A stretch of 64,000 nucleotides of DNA from Enoplolaimus lenunculus (GCA_030248215.1 JASANG010002859.1:124001-188000); one strand, 5' to 3'. Positions 12,245-23,250 are shown, counted from the stretch's first letter. The notes: generated from the letters alone by a model not told the origin. A program made the numbers and translations.

Positions 12245-12470
12245 GTACGTAGAACCCAATTGAGGGCTCCAGTAAAAAACATTTAAGGTTAAAGATCAGG
12301 CACAGAAGTAGGTTTTGACAACGGTTAAGCTTCAGCAATGGTACGAGCTCAAATTGTTTTGCCCACCCCGTTTGATGGTTGAACTAGCTACGGACCTGAT
12401 TTCACCTAATTTAAACAAAAAATATTGCGTTTGCAAGTACATTTTATCGTATTAAACGTAATGTTATGTT

Positions 12471-12662
12471 GGCATACTTTAAAGGGCATCCAGGTTTCGG
12501 GTGGATCTATAAAATAATAGGTTCAGATTTTAGATTACATTTTTTGCTAAGACGTAGGCTGAGGCTTAGGCTTAGGCTTTGGAACGCATTTTTGCATCGC
12601 TTAGGCTTAGGTTTAGACGTATGAATGCGCTTAATCATCTGTTACGCTCCTTAAAGTTAGCC
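12471..12662. repeat. Family B MITE (B2), inverted
   Basis: ACTTTAAAGGGCATCCAGG ... CTGTTACGCTCCTTAAAGTT with TTAGGC words. Confidence 0.7.
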
Positions 12663-12719
12663 GTTATGTTTATGAATACCAAGCGTTGCATCAGCACTTC
12701 TTAACCTGTGTGTTATTAG

Positions 12720-12867
12720 GACGAAAGCGAGCAATGGAGATCGAAAAACATTGAAACCATCCAACTCGTTAAGACAACAGCAAACGACTACAACAGTGAT
12801 TTGTCATCAACCGGAGTTCGTCAACTGAAACAAGGATTTGAAGCACGGCATCAACACGCGGCTAACA
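12720..12867 (+). CDS. Gene 1 exon 6 (SEQWRS + LKQxFEA module)
   Basis: Acceptor TGTTATTAG, donor ACA-GTAAGC, phase 0 in and 1 out. It encodes DESEQWRSKNIETIQLVKTT and then STGVRQLKQGFEARHQH. Exon 16 is a clear paralogue (ASEQWRSRIVKLLQ... SEVRKLKEFFEAWQQ), with the same phases and almost the same length (148 versus 151 nt). The second half carries the LRQxFE-type core. Confidence 0.8.
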
Positions 12868-13145
12868 GTAAGCATTGGAAAATTTGTGCAATGTATGGAA
12901 CAGGTCCCATACAATAGTGAGAATCCTAAGCCTGAGCTTACAGATGGATGTAGTCCCAAGCGAACCGTAGCTAAGTGACGACCAAAATCCTGTAAATTTG
13001 TTTAAATATTTAATGCATTTATCAAGGCCAACTCACTGGCAGTGGGTAAATTTTCTCACGTCTTAAGGTTGCGCTGTAGGTTTGTTGACGTCCGGAGCCG
13101 TCAGTCAGCCGTCCGGCGCCGTTCATGGCCGTAGTAAGAAAGGGT

Positions 13146-13291
13146 AGCGCGGAACTTGGGCCCCTAAACGAATTTTAGGCCCTCTACAAAATTTTCAACG
13201 TTGCTTGTAAGTCATCGGAAACCTTATTTCGCCCCTTGTTAAAAAATGTTTAGCTCCTTAGCAAGGTGAGTTGACTACGGGCCTGATTCAG
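13146..13291. repeat. Family H MITE (H5), degenerate
   Basis: Inverted copy: CAAAATTTTCAACGTTGC ... GTGAGTTGACTACGGGCC. Confidence 0.5.
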
Positions 13292-13348
13292 ATCAAAATT
13301 TGATAAAAAATTACACGAAGAATTGACAAATTAGGCAAACCATTAATC

Positions 13349-13612
13349 CCTTCTCACGTTGAGTTGCCCATAGGCAACGCAGCGCAATGTATATACGTCA
13401 AATAATATATAACGCACAGTGTTGAACAATTGCACTACATATACATAGTACTAAATCACCACAAGACGTGAGAGTCCCCTCGGGCTCGAGCGTCAAGCTC
13501 CTATAGCTGAGTAGTGATGGTAAACGCCTCCCACTCCAGTCACTGGAATTCGAATCCTAGCATAAAAGTAGGTCTCAGGGGAAATAGAAAATATTCATGT
13601 GATAAAAGGTTA
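13349..13612 (+). repeat. Family K element with tRNA-like core (K1)
   Basis: About 264 bp with ends CCCTTCTCACGTTGAG and ATGTGATAAAAGGTTAA. The core has TAGCTGAGTAGTGATGG (A-box-like) and GGAATTCGAATCC (B-box-like), separated by about 35 bases, like a tRNA. The full inverted copy is at 49479-49742. Confidence 0.65.
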
Positions 13613-13891
13613 AGTATTTGTCGCCGATCTGCGGCAAGCAACTTTGGTATAAGCAAATGTAAAATCGACCAGCATATGCCTTAATTTTGGCCGCAACAAG
13701 CAAAATGGGCGTAGTTTGAAAACTTATAAAAGATAACAAGGGATATTAATACAACGGTTTCTTTTATGACACAGTTTATAACAACCTTTTAAAGTCAATT
13801 GTTACACACCCAGCTGTGATTCGCTTTTAACTGTGTTTTAGAGTCTTTAATAGCGAAAAATATATATTCGTGCTAAAAGGTTGTATAATTT

Positions 13892-14196
13892 GGCCCATGT
13901 ATAGAACAGGACCGGATCGGTTTCCGGAGGGGCTATAATAGAATCAGTTTAAGCTTTAGACTAATTTTTTTGCTTAGGATTAAGCTTTAGGCTTAGGCTT
14001 AGGAATAGGCTCATCCATACGCTTAGGCTTAGGCTTAGGGTTAGGCTTACGAATAGGTTCATCCATAAGCTTACGCTTAGCTTAGGCTTAGCCTTAGGGT
14101 TAGGCTTACGAATAGGCTCATCCATACGCTTACGCTTAGGCTTAGGCTTAGGAATATACTTATACTACTGTTCCGGCCCTGTTCTATACATGGGCC
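13892..14196. repeat. Family A MITE (A8), inverted
   Basis: GGCCCATGTATAGAACAGG ... CCTGTTCTATACATGGGCC; nearly perfect 19-20 bp ends. The core has three higher-order units, each with TTAGGC repeats plus an ATAGGCTCATCCATACGC-type spacer. Confidence 0.9.
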
Positions 14197-14401
14197 GTTT
14201 ATTTTTAAGTAAGCATTGATATATGATATCTATAATTTAGAGTGTTCTATGGGATTTATTTTGATATTTTTCAACAAGCGTTCAAACGAACTAAATGTGT
14301 CTTAGGGGTTGAATTACTACTTCACTCATTAAAAATTGTAAAGGCAAACGTGAAACAAATTTAATTACAAGTGTTGACTCTGAACCGATAACAGAAGGTA
14401 A

Positions 14402-14593
14402 GGGTCAATGTAAAGAACAGGGCTGTAACACAAGTATACGCATATTCCTAAGCTTAAACCTAAGCCAATGCCTAAGCGCAAAAATGAGCTTACTCCTAAG
14501 TCTAAACGTAAGCAAAAGATTAGTCTAAAGCTTAAGCTTAGTTTATTGCAGTTTCCCCAGAAAAACGTTCCGCCACTGATCTTTGCATCGGCC
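14402..14593. repeat. Family A MITE (A9)
   Basis: GTCAATGTAAAGAACAGGG ... GATCTTTGCATCGGCC. Confidence 0.75.
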
Positions 14594-14770
14594 GATGTTG
14601 GCACGAAATTTGTAGGAAACAAAAAAGTATTTAGTTTTAATTTTGCTACAAAATTTTCAACCAAAACTGCTAATGAGCTTAAAAGTTTTTCACAAATTGT
14701 TGATATTCATCAGCAGTTACTGAAGTATGCTTTAAATAGACATTTTATTGTATTTCGCAAACCTTCTAAC

Positions 14771-14910
14771 ATGCTATATGGAGGGGGGTGTTAACCATTG
14801 TCCTACTAGATATTGAGTAATTTACAAGATGGGTCGAAACTTTGTTATTTGGCTCAAAAAGTTTCTAGTAGAAGTTGAGCTTAGCGCACTTTCCTTGGCT
14901 GCTGGCCTGT
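14771..14910. repeat. Family H MITE (H6), degenerate
   Basis: GAGTAATTTACAAGATGG ... CCTTGGCTGCTGGCC; recognisable by the middle and the right end only. Confidence 0.4.
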
Positions 14911-15007
14911 TTTTTTTGCACTTGCAATTCAGTGATTGCACTGTATGAGCAACACTTTTAACTATTTTAAATCAGTATTACAAGCACTTTTTGATAATAT
15001 ATGACAT

Positions 15008-15374
15008 TGGCTGGGTTTCTGAAACCCTACTTAAGTATTACTTGGTACTAAGTACGTACTAAGTAATTACTTAGCCATTCTGTCGTTTTTAAAGCGTACT
15101 TAAGTTAAGTAAATACTTAAACCGGTGACTAAATGTGATAGATTTCAAATTAACAGTTCAGATATACTAACTTTGGTCCAAATGAAATTGCAGATTCGTG
15201 GTGCCTTCTTAATATAAATCAAAACTGTTGCTTTTTTTGTTATGACAATGGCTCACATTAGGCGTTTACCTGTTTTGTTCGAAAAGATAAGTATTTACTT
15301 AAGTCGGCGAATTACGTAATTACTTAAGTATAACTTAAGTAAATACTTAAGTAAGATTTCAGTAACTCAGCCAT
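15008..15374. repeat. Family E MITE (E2)
   Basis: TGGCTGGGTTTCTGAAACCC ... AGATTTCAGTAACTCAGCCA; arms of ACTTAAGTA words. Confidence 0.8.
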
Positions 15375-15781
15375 TAAAAATGTTTTTATATTGATTCAAA
15401 ATTGTGTTATAACACAAAACAATAATCAGACCGAGTAAGTATACACATGACCGGATCAGTCACTCATCCAGGGGCCTCTACCCCCTGCCCTCATCCAGAC
15501 AAAGCTTTAAACACAAAAATGGCCATTCATATCCATCAGAATGTGAAAAACATTTTGGTCATTGCAAGGGATCCCCACAATGGGATTTTGGGGGCCCACC
15601 ATAGCGTGCCGTTAGGACTGAGTGTACCGAGTGATAAAGAAGTATTAATTCTCTCAAAAATGTATCAAACTGTAGCGTTAATAGAGACTATTAGACATTG
15701 CACAAGCTTAGAGTTTAGGCTTCGACTCAGTCATACAATTATGTTTAATTTCCAACGCAAATTTCAGCAGGTGACAAACTA

Positions 15782-15902
15782 AGGGTTGCGCTATGCTTCA
15801 CTGCGCCTGACGCCGCGGCACGCCGCTGCTCGCCGCTATGCGTTGTTAACAAAAATATGGGCAACATTTGTTTGGCGTCGGACGACAAGTATGGCGCAAC
15901 CC
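15782..15902. repeat. Short GC-rich MITE (family O)
   Basis: 121 bp with ends GGGTTGCGCTATGCTT and AAGTATGGCGCAACCC. The GC-rich left half has CGCCGCTGCTCGCCGCTATG. Confidence 0.65.
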
Positions 15903-16050
15903 GAACCAATTCAAATACAGAACATTGTCGTTTAAGTTTTTTTTTCGTTTTCCGGTTCGCAAAACCTTTAAAAATAGACACTGTTACTTGAAAACACGGA
16001 AACTTGGTTGTGAGCAATTGAATTTTTGTTGGATTGTAAACTTTATCTAC

Positions 16051-16412
16051 AAAGGTGCAACCGGAGGTAAAAAATTACAAGAGCCGAAGCCGGAGCCGGA
16101 GGTCAACGGTGAAGCGAAATTAGGTAAAGTATAAAATGATGATTCATTAGTTAATTTTAGCAAATATCTGCAATTAAAGTTGTTTGGTTTTACGCTAAAT
16201 TTCCTGGAAAATTCCTCAAATTCTTTCCTGAAAATTGTGACAAAAGTAAAACAAAACACGCTAAACAGATAAATTTTGCAAAATTATGCAAAATTTTTGA
16301 TGCGGGAATTGCCGGAACTTCCGGCAAAAAAATTCTATCGGAGCCGAAGCCGGAGCTGGAGGCCTATTTTCTGCCGGAGCCGGAGGCAGACCTCCGGTTG
16401 TACCCTGTTACA
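16051..16412. repeat. Family P MITE (P2)
   Basis: GGTGCAACCGGAGGTAAAA ... GACCTCCGGTTGTACCCTG; same plan as P1. Confidence 0.75.
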
Positions 16413-16620
16413 CTGTATGCAGCAATATTTATAATGGTATAGAACAGAATATTTCAATGAAAACTATCAAATGTGTTCTTTGGAGTTATCCTTCAACCGA
16501 TCCTTGTGGATTACGATCTAATTTGAGTACAAACAAACCAGGTACAAGTTTCATTTCACTTATTTTTGTATTTTCGCCAACTTTTCGCATTTACAAAATC
16601 ACTGACGTGGCAGTTTTTAG

Positions 16621-16833
16621 ATTATGAAAAGCCGAAACAACGCAGTGTCTCTTCATTTTCAACCATGGAACAGGAGCGTCAGGACAACAGCCAGCCATCT
16701 ATGGCGTCCGGTCAAATACATACCGAGGACTTGCTGCAATTTGAAGGAAGCATGTCTGACAAATCCTCTTCTGGTGATAGACCTGTGTTTGAAAGTGAAG
16801 TTCAACCTCAGGTTGCTTCAGAATCGGTAAAAG
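16621..16833 (+). CDS. Gene 1 exon 7
   Basis: Acceptor CAGTTTTTAG, chosen donor AAAG-GTTGGT, phase 1-1, 71 codons. It encodes YEKPKQRSVSSFSTMEQ, then a serine-, glutamine- and glutamate-rich tail. GTAAAA a few bases earlier is another possible donor but breaks the phase to exon 8. No domain recognised. Confidence 0.65.
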
Positions 16834-17032
16834 GTTGGTAAAGTATACGCTATTACGCGTTATTCTTTGGTACCTGGTTTGTTGAAATTGAAATTTTATT
16901 TTTTCAAGTTATCAAATGAAATCCCTAAATATTGAAAATGCGGACATTATCGAAAGGGATATGTCCAAATGCGAAAAAAGAACAAGTTATGCACTTTCCA
17001 CCGCACGAACTTTTCAGGGTTTTGGTGGCATA

Positions 17033-17242
17033 CACTGCAAAAAACGGTGAGTCAAATTGACTCTCTCCGAAATAGACTCCACGGTACTACACAAACTGAG
17101 TCAAATTCGACTCCGCCAAAGTGAAATTCGACTCACTTGATCGCACATTTGGCTCTGGCGGAGTTGAATTTGATTTGACTCATGCGTAGACTCGAAAAGC
17201 CTACTTCGGAGGGAGTCAATTTGACTCCCGTTTTTTGCAGTG
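17033..17242. repeat. Family D MITE (D1), GAGTC palindrome
   Basis: Family D is 190-220 bp, ends CACTGCAAAAAATGGTGAG and inverse, palindromic almost throughout (GAGTCAAATTGACTC, CCGAAATAGGC), flanked by TA. Confidence 0.85.
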
Positions 17243-17422
17243 TAATATTCGTTTATTATTTTAGTCATAGGTTTAGGTTTAAGCTGAGGTTCAGGTTTGG
17301 ATTTAGGCTTAGGCTTCAGCATAGTAAGAAGGTGTGCACATACAAACGTCAGTGTACAATTCCAACGCACTCACTGATCTGCTGAAGAAATATCACTTTT
17401 TGGCTGTCATTTGTGAGTCTAC

Positions 17423-17788
17423 TGCTGAGTTTCTGAAATCTTATTCAAGTATTTACTTAAGATATACTTAAGTAATTACTCAAGTTGACGACTTAAGTAA
17501 AGACTTAAATTTCGGATAAAATCAAATAAACGCCGTGCCAGCCATTGCCATAAACAAGAAAGTTATAGTTGTGCTTTATATTAAGAAGGCACCGTGCATC
17601 TGCAGTGTCAATAAAAATAAGGTTAGTTTGCCTGAATGGTAAGTTTGTAATGTATCAAATTTAGTCAGTCACTTAAGTATTTACTAAACTTAAGTATGCT
17701 TTTAAAAACGACAAAATCGTTAAGTAATTACTTAGCACGTACTTAAGTACTAAGTCGTACTTAAGCAGGGTTTCGGAAACCCAGCCAT
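17423..17788. repeat. Family E MITE (E3)
   Basis: GCTGAGTTTCTGAAATC ... TTTCGGAAACCCAGCCATT. Confidence 0.8.
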
Positions 17789-17887
17789 TGAGAAGAATTT
17801 TTAGAGTATTTTTTCAGTATAATCAGCTTGTTTTATATTTTATTTTACCGCACGGCACATTTTTATTTGTAATCTATTCATTGCACG

Positions 17888-17995
17888 TTTTATGCAAATC
17901 TTGCTATATCCAACATCTAATAGATGCTTGATATTGTTTTATTTTATGCAAATCTTGCTATATCCAACATCTAATAGATGCTTGATATTGTTTTA
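17888..17995. repeat. 54-bp tandem duplication before exon 8
   Basis: Two identical 54-base copies (17888-17941, 17942-17995) of the segment holding TCTAATAGATGC and TTGATATTGTTTT, ending at the exon 8 acceptor. It duplicates the likely branch point and polypyrimidine tract. Confidence 0.9.
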
Positions 17996-17996
17996 G

Positions 17997-18080
17997 GAGC
18001 GAATGATTTGCCAGCTCATAGTATGGTCACGTTACTTCGGCAGACGTTTGAGCGTGGTTCACTGAATCGAAAACAGAAAA
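17997..18080 (+). CDS. Gene 1 exon 8 (LLRQTFE module)
   Basis: Acceptor ATTGTTTTAG, donor AAA-A-GTAAGT, phase 1-1, 28 codons. The core is VTLLRQTFERGSLNRKQK. It is the first single-exon LRQxFE module and has exactly the length of exons 18, 22 and 23 (84 nt). The 54 bases carrying its polypyrimidine tract are tandemly duplicated just upstream. Confidence 0.8.
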
Positions 18081-18590
18081 GTAAGTGTAAATGCATTTTT
18101 GGTCGTTAACATATTCATTTGCATAAACACAGTTTAAACGTACTCCTTTAAGGTAGATTAAAGGGGAAATTTCATTGATAAACACAGTTTAAGCGTACTC
18201 CTTTAAGGTAGATTAAAGTGGAAATTTCATTGATACACACAGTTTAAGCGTACTCCTTTAAGGTAGATTAAAGTGGAAATATCATTGATAAACACAGTTT
18301 AAGCGTACTCCTTTAAGGTAGATTAAAGGGGAAATTTCATTGATAAACACAGTTTAAGCGTACTCCTTTAAGGTAGATTAAAGGGGAAATTTCATTGATA
18401 AACACAGTTTAAGCGTACTCCTTTAAGGTAGATTAAAGTGGAAATTTCATTGATAAACACAGTTTAAGCGTACTCCTTTAAGGTAGATTAAAGTGGAAAT
18501 TTCATTGATAAACACAGTTTAAGCGTACTCCTTTAAGGTAGATTAAAGTGGAAATTTCATTGATAAACACAGTTTAAGCGTACTCCTTTA

Positions 18591-18919
18591 CACTGTAAAT
18601 TTCAGTGAGTTGTTTTTAACTCAGAATGAGTTGAATCACTCAGTCTGAATTAGGACTATCAGAACTCAGAATTTTGAGTTTATTCAATTCAATCTGAGTT
18701 AAATTATGAACTTACCCATAGTCAACACAACTGAGAGCGAGAATTAACTCATTCTGAGTTGATTTGATTCTCGCTCTCAGTTGAGTTGACTATGGGTAAG
18801 TTGATAATTTAACTCAGATTGAATTGAATAAACTCAAAATTTTGAGTTCTTATAGTCCTAATTCAGACTGAGTGATTCAACTCATTCTGAGTTAAAATCA
18901 ACTCACTGAAATTTACAGT
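18591..18919. repeat. Family C foldback (C7) inside the minisatellite
   Basis: 329 bp, CACTGTAAATTTCAGTGAG ... CTGAAATTTACAGT. Unlike other copies the two halves are nearly perfect inverted repeats of about 160 bases around a CTCATTCTGAGTTGATTTG centre. Confidence 0.85.
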
Positions 18920-18991
18920 TTAAGCGTACTCCTTTAAGGTAGATTAAAGTGGAAATTTCATTGATAAACACAGTTTAAGCGTACTCCTTTA

Positions 18992-19320
18992 CACGGTAAA
19001 TTTCAGTGAGTTGATTTTAACTCAGAATGAGTTGAATCACTCAGTCTGAATTAGGACTATCAGAAATCATAATTTTGAGTTTATTCAATTCAATCTGAGT
19101 TAAATTATCAACTTACCCATAGTCAACACAACTGAGAGCGAGAATTAACTCATTCTGAGTTGATTTGATTCTCGCTCTCAGTTGAGTTGACTATGGGTAA
19201 GTTGATAATTTAACTCAGATTGAATTGAATAAACTCAAAATTCTGAGTTCTGATAGTCCTAATTCAGACTGAGTGATTCAACTCATTCTGAGTTAAAATC
19301 AACTCACTGAAATTTACAGT
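18992..19320. repeat. Family C foldback (C8) inside the minisatellite
   Basis: 329 bp, nearly identical to C7 and in the same junction of the minisatellite unit, 401 bases downstream of C7. Confidence 0.85.
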
Positions 19321-19769
19321 TTCAGCGTACTCCTTTAAGGTAGATTAAAGGGGAAATTTCATTGATAAACACAGTTTAAGCGTACTCCTTTAAGGTAGAT
19401 TAAAGTGGAAATTTCGTTGATAAACACAGTTTAAGCGTACTCCTTTAAGGTAGATTAAAGGGGAAATTTCATTGATAAACACAGTTTACGCGTACTCCTT
19501 TAAGGTAGATTAAAGGGGAAATTTCATTGATAAACACAGTTTAAGCACACTCCTTTAAGGTAGATTAAAGTGGAAATTTCATTGATAAACACAGTTTAAG
19601 CGTACTCTTTAAGGTAGAATAAAGTGGAAATTTCATTGATAAACACAGTTTAAGCGTACTCCTTTAAGGTAGATTAAAGGGGAAATTTCATTGATAAACA
19701 CAGTTTAAGCGCACTCCTTTAAGGTAGATTAAAGGGGAAATTTTATTGATTGCTATTACTCTTTAACCA

Positions 19770-20086
19770 AAAGTTCATGAGATACAAGAGCATGTTGCCG
19801 TTGGCGTTCCGCATGGTACAAAATATATCACCGGGCGTTGCGTTTTTGGTCGACCTCTTTTATTTACCAGGGTTGCTATAACATACAATACCCCTACATT
19901 AAACTATGACCGGAGCATTTTGGACACTGTATACGTACAGCGCCATGGTTCGAACAAGTTGTTCCCTTCCTCTACATCAAAATAAGGGGTTGTAGGTAAA
20001 AAACGCAACGCGCGATGGGTACATTCTTTTTTACACAGAATGTACCCAGTTGCACTCTTGAAAAAGTCTTTATCGACTCTTGCTTT
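19770..20086. repeat. Family J MITE (J1)
   Basis: Family J is 310-340 bp, with ends CAAGAGTGGATGATCACTC / inverse, then GTACATTCTGTGTAGA and a GC-rich CAACGCCCGGTGGTAC. This copy has worn ends but keeps ACAGAATGTACCCAGTTGC. Confidence 0.6.
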
Positions 20087-20356
20087 AACTGATCATTACT
20101 TGTGAATATTACTCTTAGACACTTTTATAGTTATGCAAGTTTTGGTATATTTGGGTTAAAAGTATTCCGCGAGCTAAGACACGACATCATTTTAGTGTTA
20201 TTCCTTGATATATAATCTTGGATTTGATTCTCTTTGATGTTCCCATATCGTTGTGGCTCCCCTTGTTGATCCGCCATTGAAACCTACCGTGCAATCCATT
20301 AATATCTCAATTTAAACGATTCGCCGTGTTATCAATCAATTTATATTGTTCCACAC

Positions 20357-20512
20357 GGGCGCGTAGTCAAGGGGGGCAATGGTACGCTCAGCACCCCCCT
20401 GGAATTTGCCACCCTGAAAAATTTTCAACCTTGCCTGTAAGTCAATGAACACCCGTGTATGCCGCTCCTGAAAAACGTTTAGCCCGCCTAGCACGGTGAG
20501 TTGACTACGGGC
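20357..20512. repeat. Family H MITE (H3), inverted
   Basis: GGGCGCGTAGTCAA ... GTGAGTTGACTACGGGC. Confidence 0.6.
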
Positions 20513-20904
20513 TTGGTTCCACATAACCTTGAAATCTGCCATTGACTATACTAGAATAATGTCCTAAGAATTTGACAATATTAATAGCTAAAATCTACAA
20601 TATTCTCGTTGTGGTTTAAATCTTAAAAGATAAGCTTACATATTTACTTCCACTAGATTCATTAAGGTCACCGTCAGATACGTGCAAAGGGTGCGCAGGC
20701 GCGCTTCCTCTGAGTTCTCTAAACAAGATTTATACATGAAGGTATATAGAGTACAAATATTTCCTAATAGTTTCACACAGTCATTGTTAATAAGCGTTTT
20801 ACTCAAAATCCCACCTTGCAAACCCCGACCAAAATTCCAGCAGCTACGCTGACCGAGACGCTTATATATTTAGTATATCATGTATTGCTTTGTATTACAC
20901 CAGA

Positions 20905-21073
20905 GCCCGTATTCTCAAATGTGTGCAGCACCTATTACTAGTTGGTGATCGGTTTTGTCGCTTTCGAATCAGGGAATGGCGACGTTTGAAATTCAGCACA
21001 TTTATTGTTTTAGCAGTTCGTTAGTTTGAAGAGCTATTGCCGTTAGGTGCTGTATGCATTTGAAAATATGAAC
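20905..21073. repeat. Family N MITE (N1)
   Basis: GAGCCCGTATTCTCAAATGTG ends, shared with 34014-34227; inside are TTGGTGATCGG and CTTTCGAATC. Right end GCATTTGAAAATATG. Confidence 0.6.
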
Positions 21074-21109
21074 CCACAATTTAACGAATATCTCACGTAT
21101 TTTTAGTTC

Positions 21110-21266
21110 GGCCAATATATAGAACAGAGCTTTAACAGTAGTATAACCATATTCCTAGCCCAATGCCCAAGCCTAAGCCTAAGGCTAAACAAAATTTATC
21201 TAAAGCTTAAGCTTACTCTATTGCAGTCCCGCAGAAAAACGCTCCGTCTCCGATCTTTTACATGCA
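21110..21266. repeat. Family A MITE (A10)
   Basis: GGCCAATATATAGAACAGAG ... CGATCTTTTACATGC with a short hexamer core. Confidence 0.7.
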
Positions 21267-21848
21267 CTCTTAAGTCAAAGCAAATTTAGAATTTCACTCT
21301 TTGCTACAGTTTAATAGTTCAAAAATAGTATTTTTATCGACTTTTTCTGAAAGTTAATGCTCGGCTGCTATATTTAGCTCAAACTCTATCATTGAAACGT
21401 TTTCTTCTGAAAAAAACGTATATTTTTTTATTTGAACAAGCTTGCAAATTCAAATTTTGACACATTTTGGACTATGATACGTTATTAAATTGTCTGTGCA
21501 AGCTTACTCTTGCAATAGCGTTTTGTCATTGGCTAAAATAATAAAATTTAGCAGGAATTAATTTGATCTGAATACGATTTTTTCAAAGATTTAATTTAGC
21601 ATTGTCTTAAATACCGTTACTGAAGTAAAGTTGGGCGAAAATCCTGTGTTAAGGTTGCGTAGACAGCGAAAGTGTTGTTATAAACTCAATCTATTAACGG
21701 GGTTAGGACCTGAACAAAGGTTTAACGCAACGAATGTTTCGGTTTTATGCGTTCTAAAACGAGTAAAATTTATATTTAATGTTTTCGGAAAATATATTTT
21801 ATGCTAAATAATTACAATAAACAATGGTTGATGGATAGATCTGAAATT
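21267..21848. other. Intron sequence, nothing recognised
   Basis: AT-rich sequence between two family A copies; no coding signal. Confidence 0.5.
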
Positions 21849-22045
21849 CAATGTATAGAACATGGCCGTAACAGTAGTATAAGCGTAGTCCTAAATCTAA
21901 ACCTAAACGAAAGCTTAGGAGTAACTGTGAACTTATACCAAAGCGTAAGCCTAAGAGTAAGTCTAAGCTAAAAATTAGTTATAAGTTTAAGCTTAGTCTG
22001 CTGCAGTCGCACGGAACATTGTTCCGCCTCTGATCTTTACATGGA
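21849..22045. repeat. Family A MITE (A11)
   Basis: CAATGTATAGAACATGGCC ... CTGATCTTTACATGG; degenerate hexamers. Confidence 0.7.
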
Positions 22046-22194
22046 TTGATTTGAAAATCAAAATTTGGTCCTTTTTTACACAAAAAACGTGTTACAATGT
22101 AGTTTGTAATTATGATGATTAGTTCGCTACGCCTATTGGCCAAATTTGCAGTTTACGGTGATAGTCATTTTCAGTTGATGTGAATTGTATTTAG

Positions 22195-22560
22195 CTTCGT
22201 ACTCTCTAAAAGTTTAAACTAACTTGAGTTAAGCTTAAGTATAATCCAGGAGTATTAAGCTAAGTTTCTAGATTAACTGAACTAACAGGTTGGCTTAATA
22301 CTCTTAAACTAAATTAAAATCTTACGTATTTTTAGTTTAAGCTAAGATTAGTGAACTCGTAGACACACAAAATTGCTAAGCTGGATTTGTTACTTGAACC
22401 AAAAACAAGTTTACTTAAACGCGTGTTAAACTTAAAAACATATTAGTTTAAGTAAAACTTCAAATTCTAGTTTTAGTTAGTCCGTCTTGCCATTTAAGTT
22501 TTACTTAAACTAATATTCAAGTTTAGTTAAGCTATAATTTAAGTTTAAGTTTTTAGATAG
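22195..22560. repeat. AAACTTAA-rich inverted repeat region
   Basis: Many GTTTAAGT / ACTTAAAC words in both orientations; related to 5775-5905. Ends unclear. Confidence 0.4.
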
Positions 22561-22595
22561 TACAACATTGAAAATATACAAATACAGGTCAAAAT

Positions 22596-23250
22596 TTAAA
22601 ACAAAATAAACCTTACATGGCGTTTGAATACAATTTTAAAGCTTAACAGACATTTTATTGCATCCGGTGTAGGATGTGAAACTTTAATCCTTCGGTGAAC
22701 GTTACAAAAGTCAAAAATATTTGAGTATATATTTTTATTTGTTCTATAGTTTTGACAATTTAGAGACGGAAAATATATCAAATTGTATGAAATGTTATCA
22801 AATTTTAGTATCAGACTAGGTAATTTGACAAATTTTACAACGACTTTTGTCAACCAAAAATCAATGCATGCATTCCTGAAGCATCTCTCACCAGTTGATG
22901 ATCGATCTTGTACCGTACGACGGCTAGTGATACCGTCCACAACAGCCTTACTCGGGCTTGCATCTGTCGGGCACCAAAAATCTCATCAGCAATAAAAATA
23001 TTTGCATCTTGGATGCAATTCGGGTTCAGCACCTGGTTATTCAAGCCTATTTGTCCCTCGCTGGTTTCGCTGGCAAGGTTTCGTTCGCCATTATTTATTG
23101 CGCCCAAACGTATGTGGCACCTTATTCTTGGATCGGCTACTACGTCCCTGGATGATATTTTGCATGAGACATATCCAACAAATTGGGGGGGGGTTTGGAT
23201 GCCGTAACCGCGGCACTTCTGTTGTATCTTTCGTATTGCAAGTTTGCTAG
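22596..23250. other. Unassigned block of overlapping open frames
   Basis: This block is open on both strands for 65-114 codons and is somewhat richer in GC than its surroundings. On the minus strand (about 22850-23107) there is NCIQDANIFIADEIFGARQ. The hydrophobic strand followed by A-D-E is faintly like a Walker B box of a PIF1-like helicase, as in Helitrons. The frame then breaks and no further helicase motif was found. It may be an old DNA-transposon relic. Confidence 0.25.

Larger units (their letters stand above)
18130..19745. repeat. 55-bp minisatellite, interrupted by two family C elements
   Basis: Unit CAGTTTAAGCGTACTCC... of 55 bases (the GTAGATTAAAG part varies between GGGG and GTGG). 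About eight units precede C7, one lies between C7 and C8, and about eight follow. Confidence 0.9.

Noticed and set aside
13480-13560. Functional tRNA gene
   Set aside because: The A- and B-box-like words lie in a dispersed family (K) and the arms do not pair as a full cloverleaf by eye.
15447-15782. 111-codon plus-strand open frame
   Set aside because: No splice signals or motifs, and it does not fit the phase chain of gene 1.
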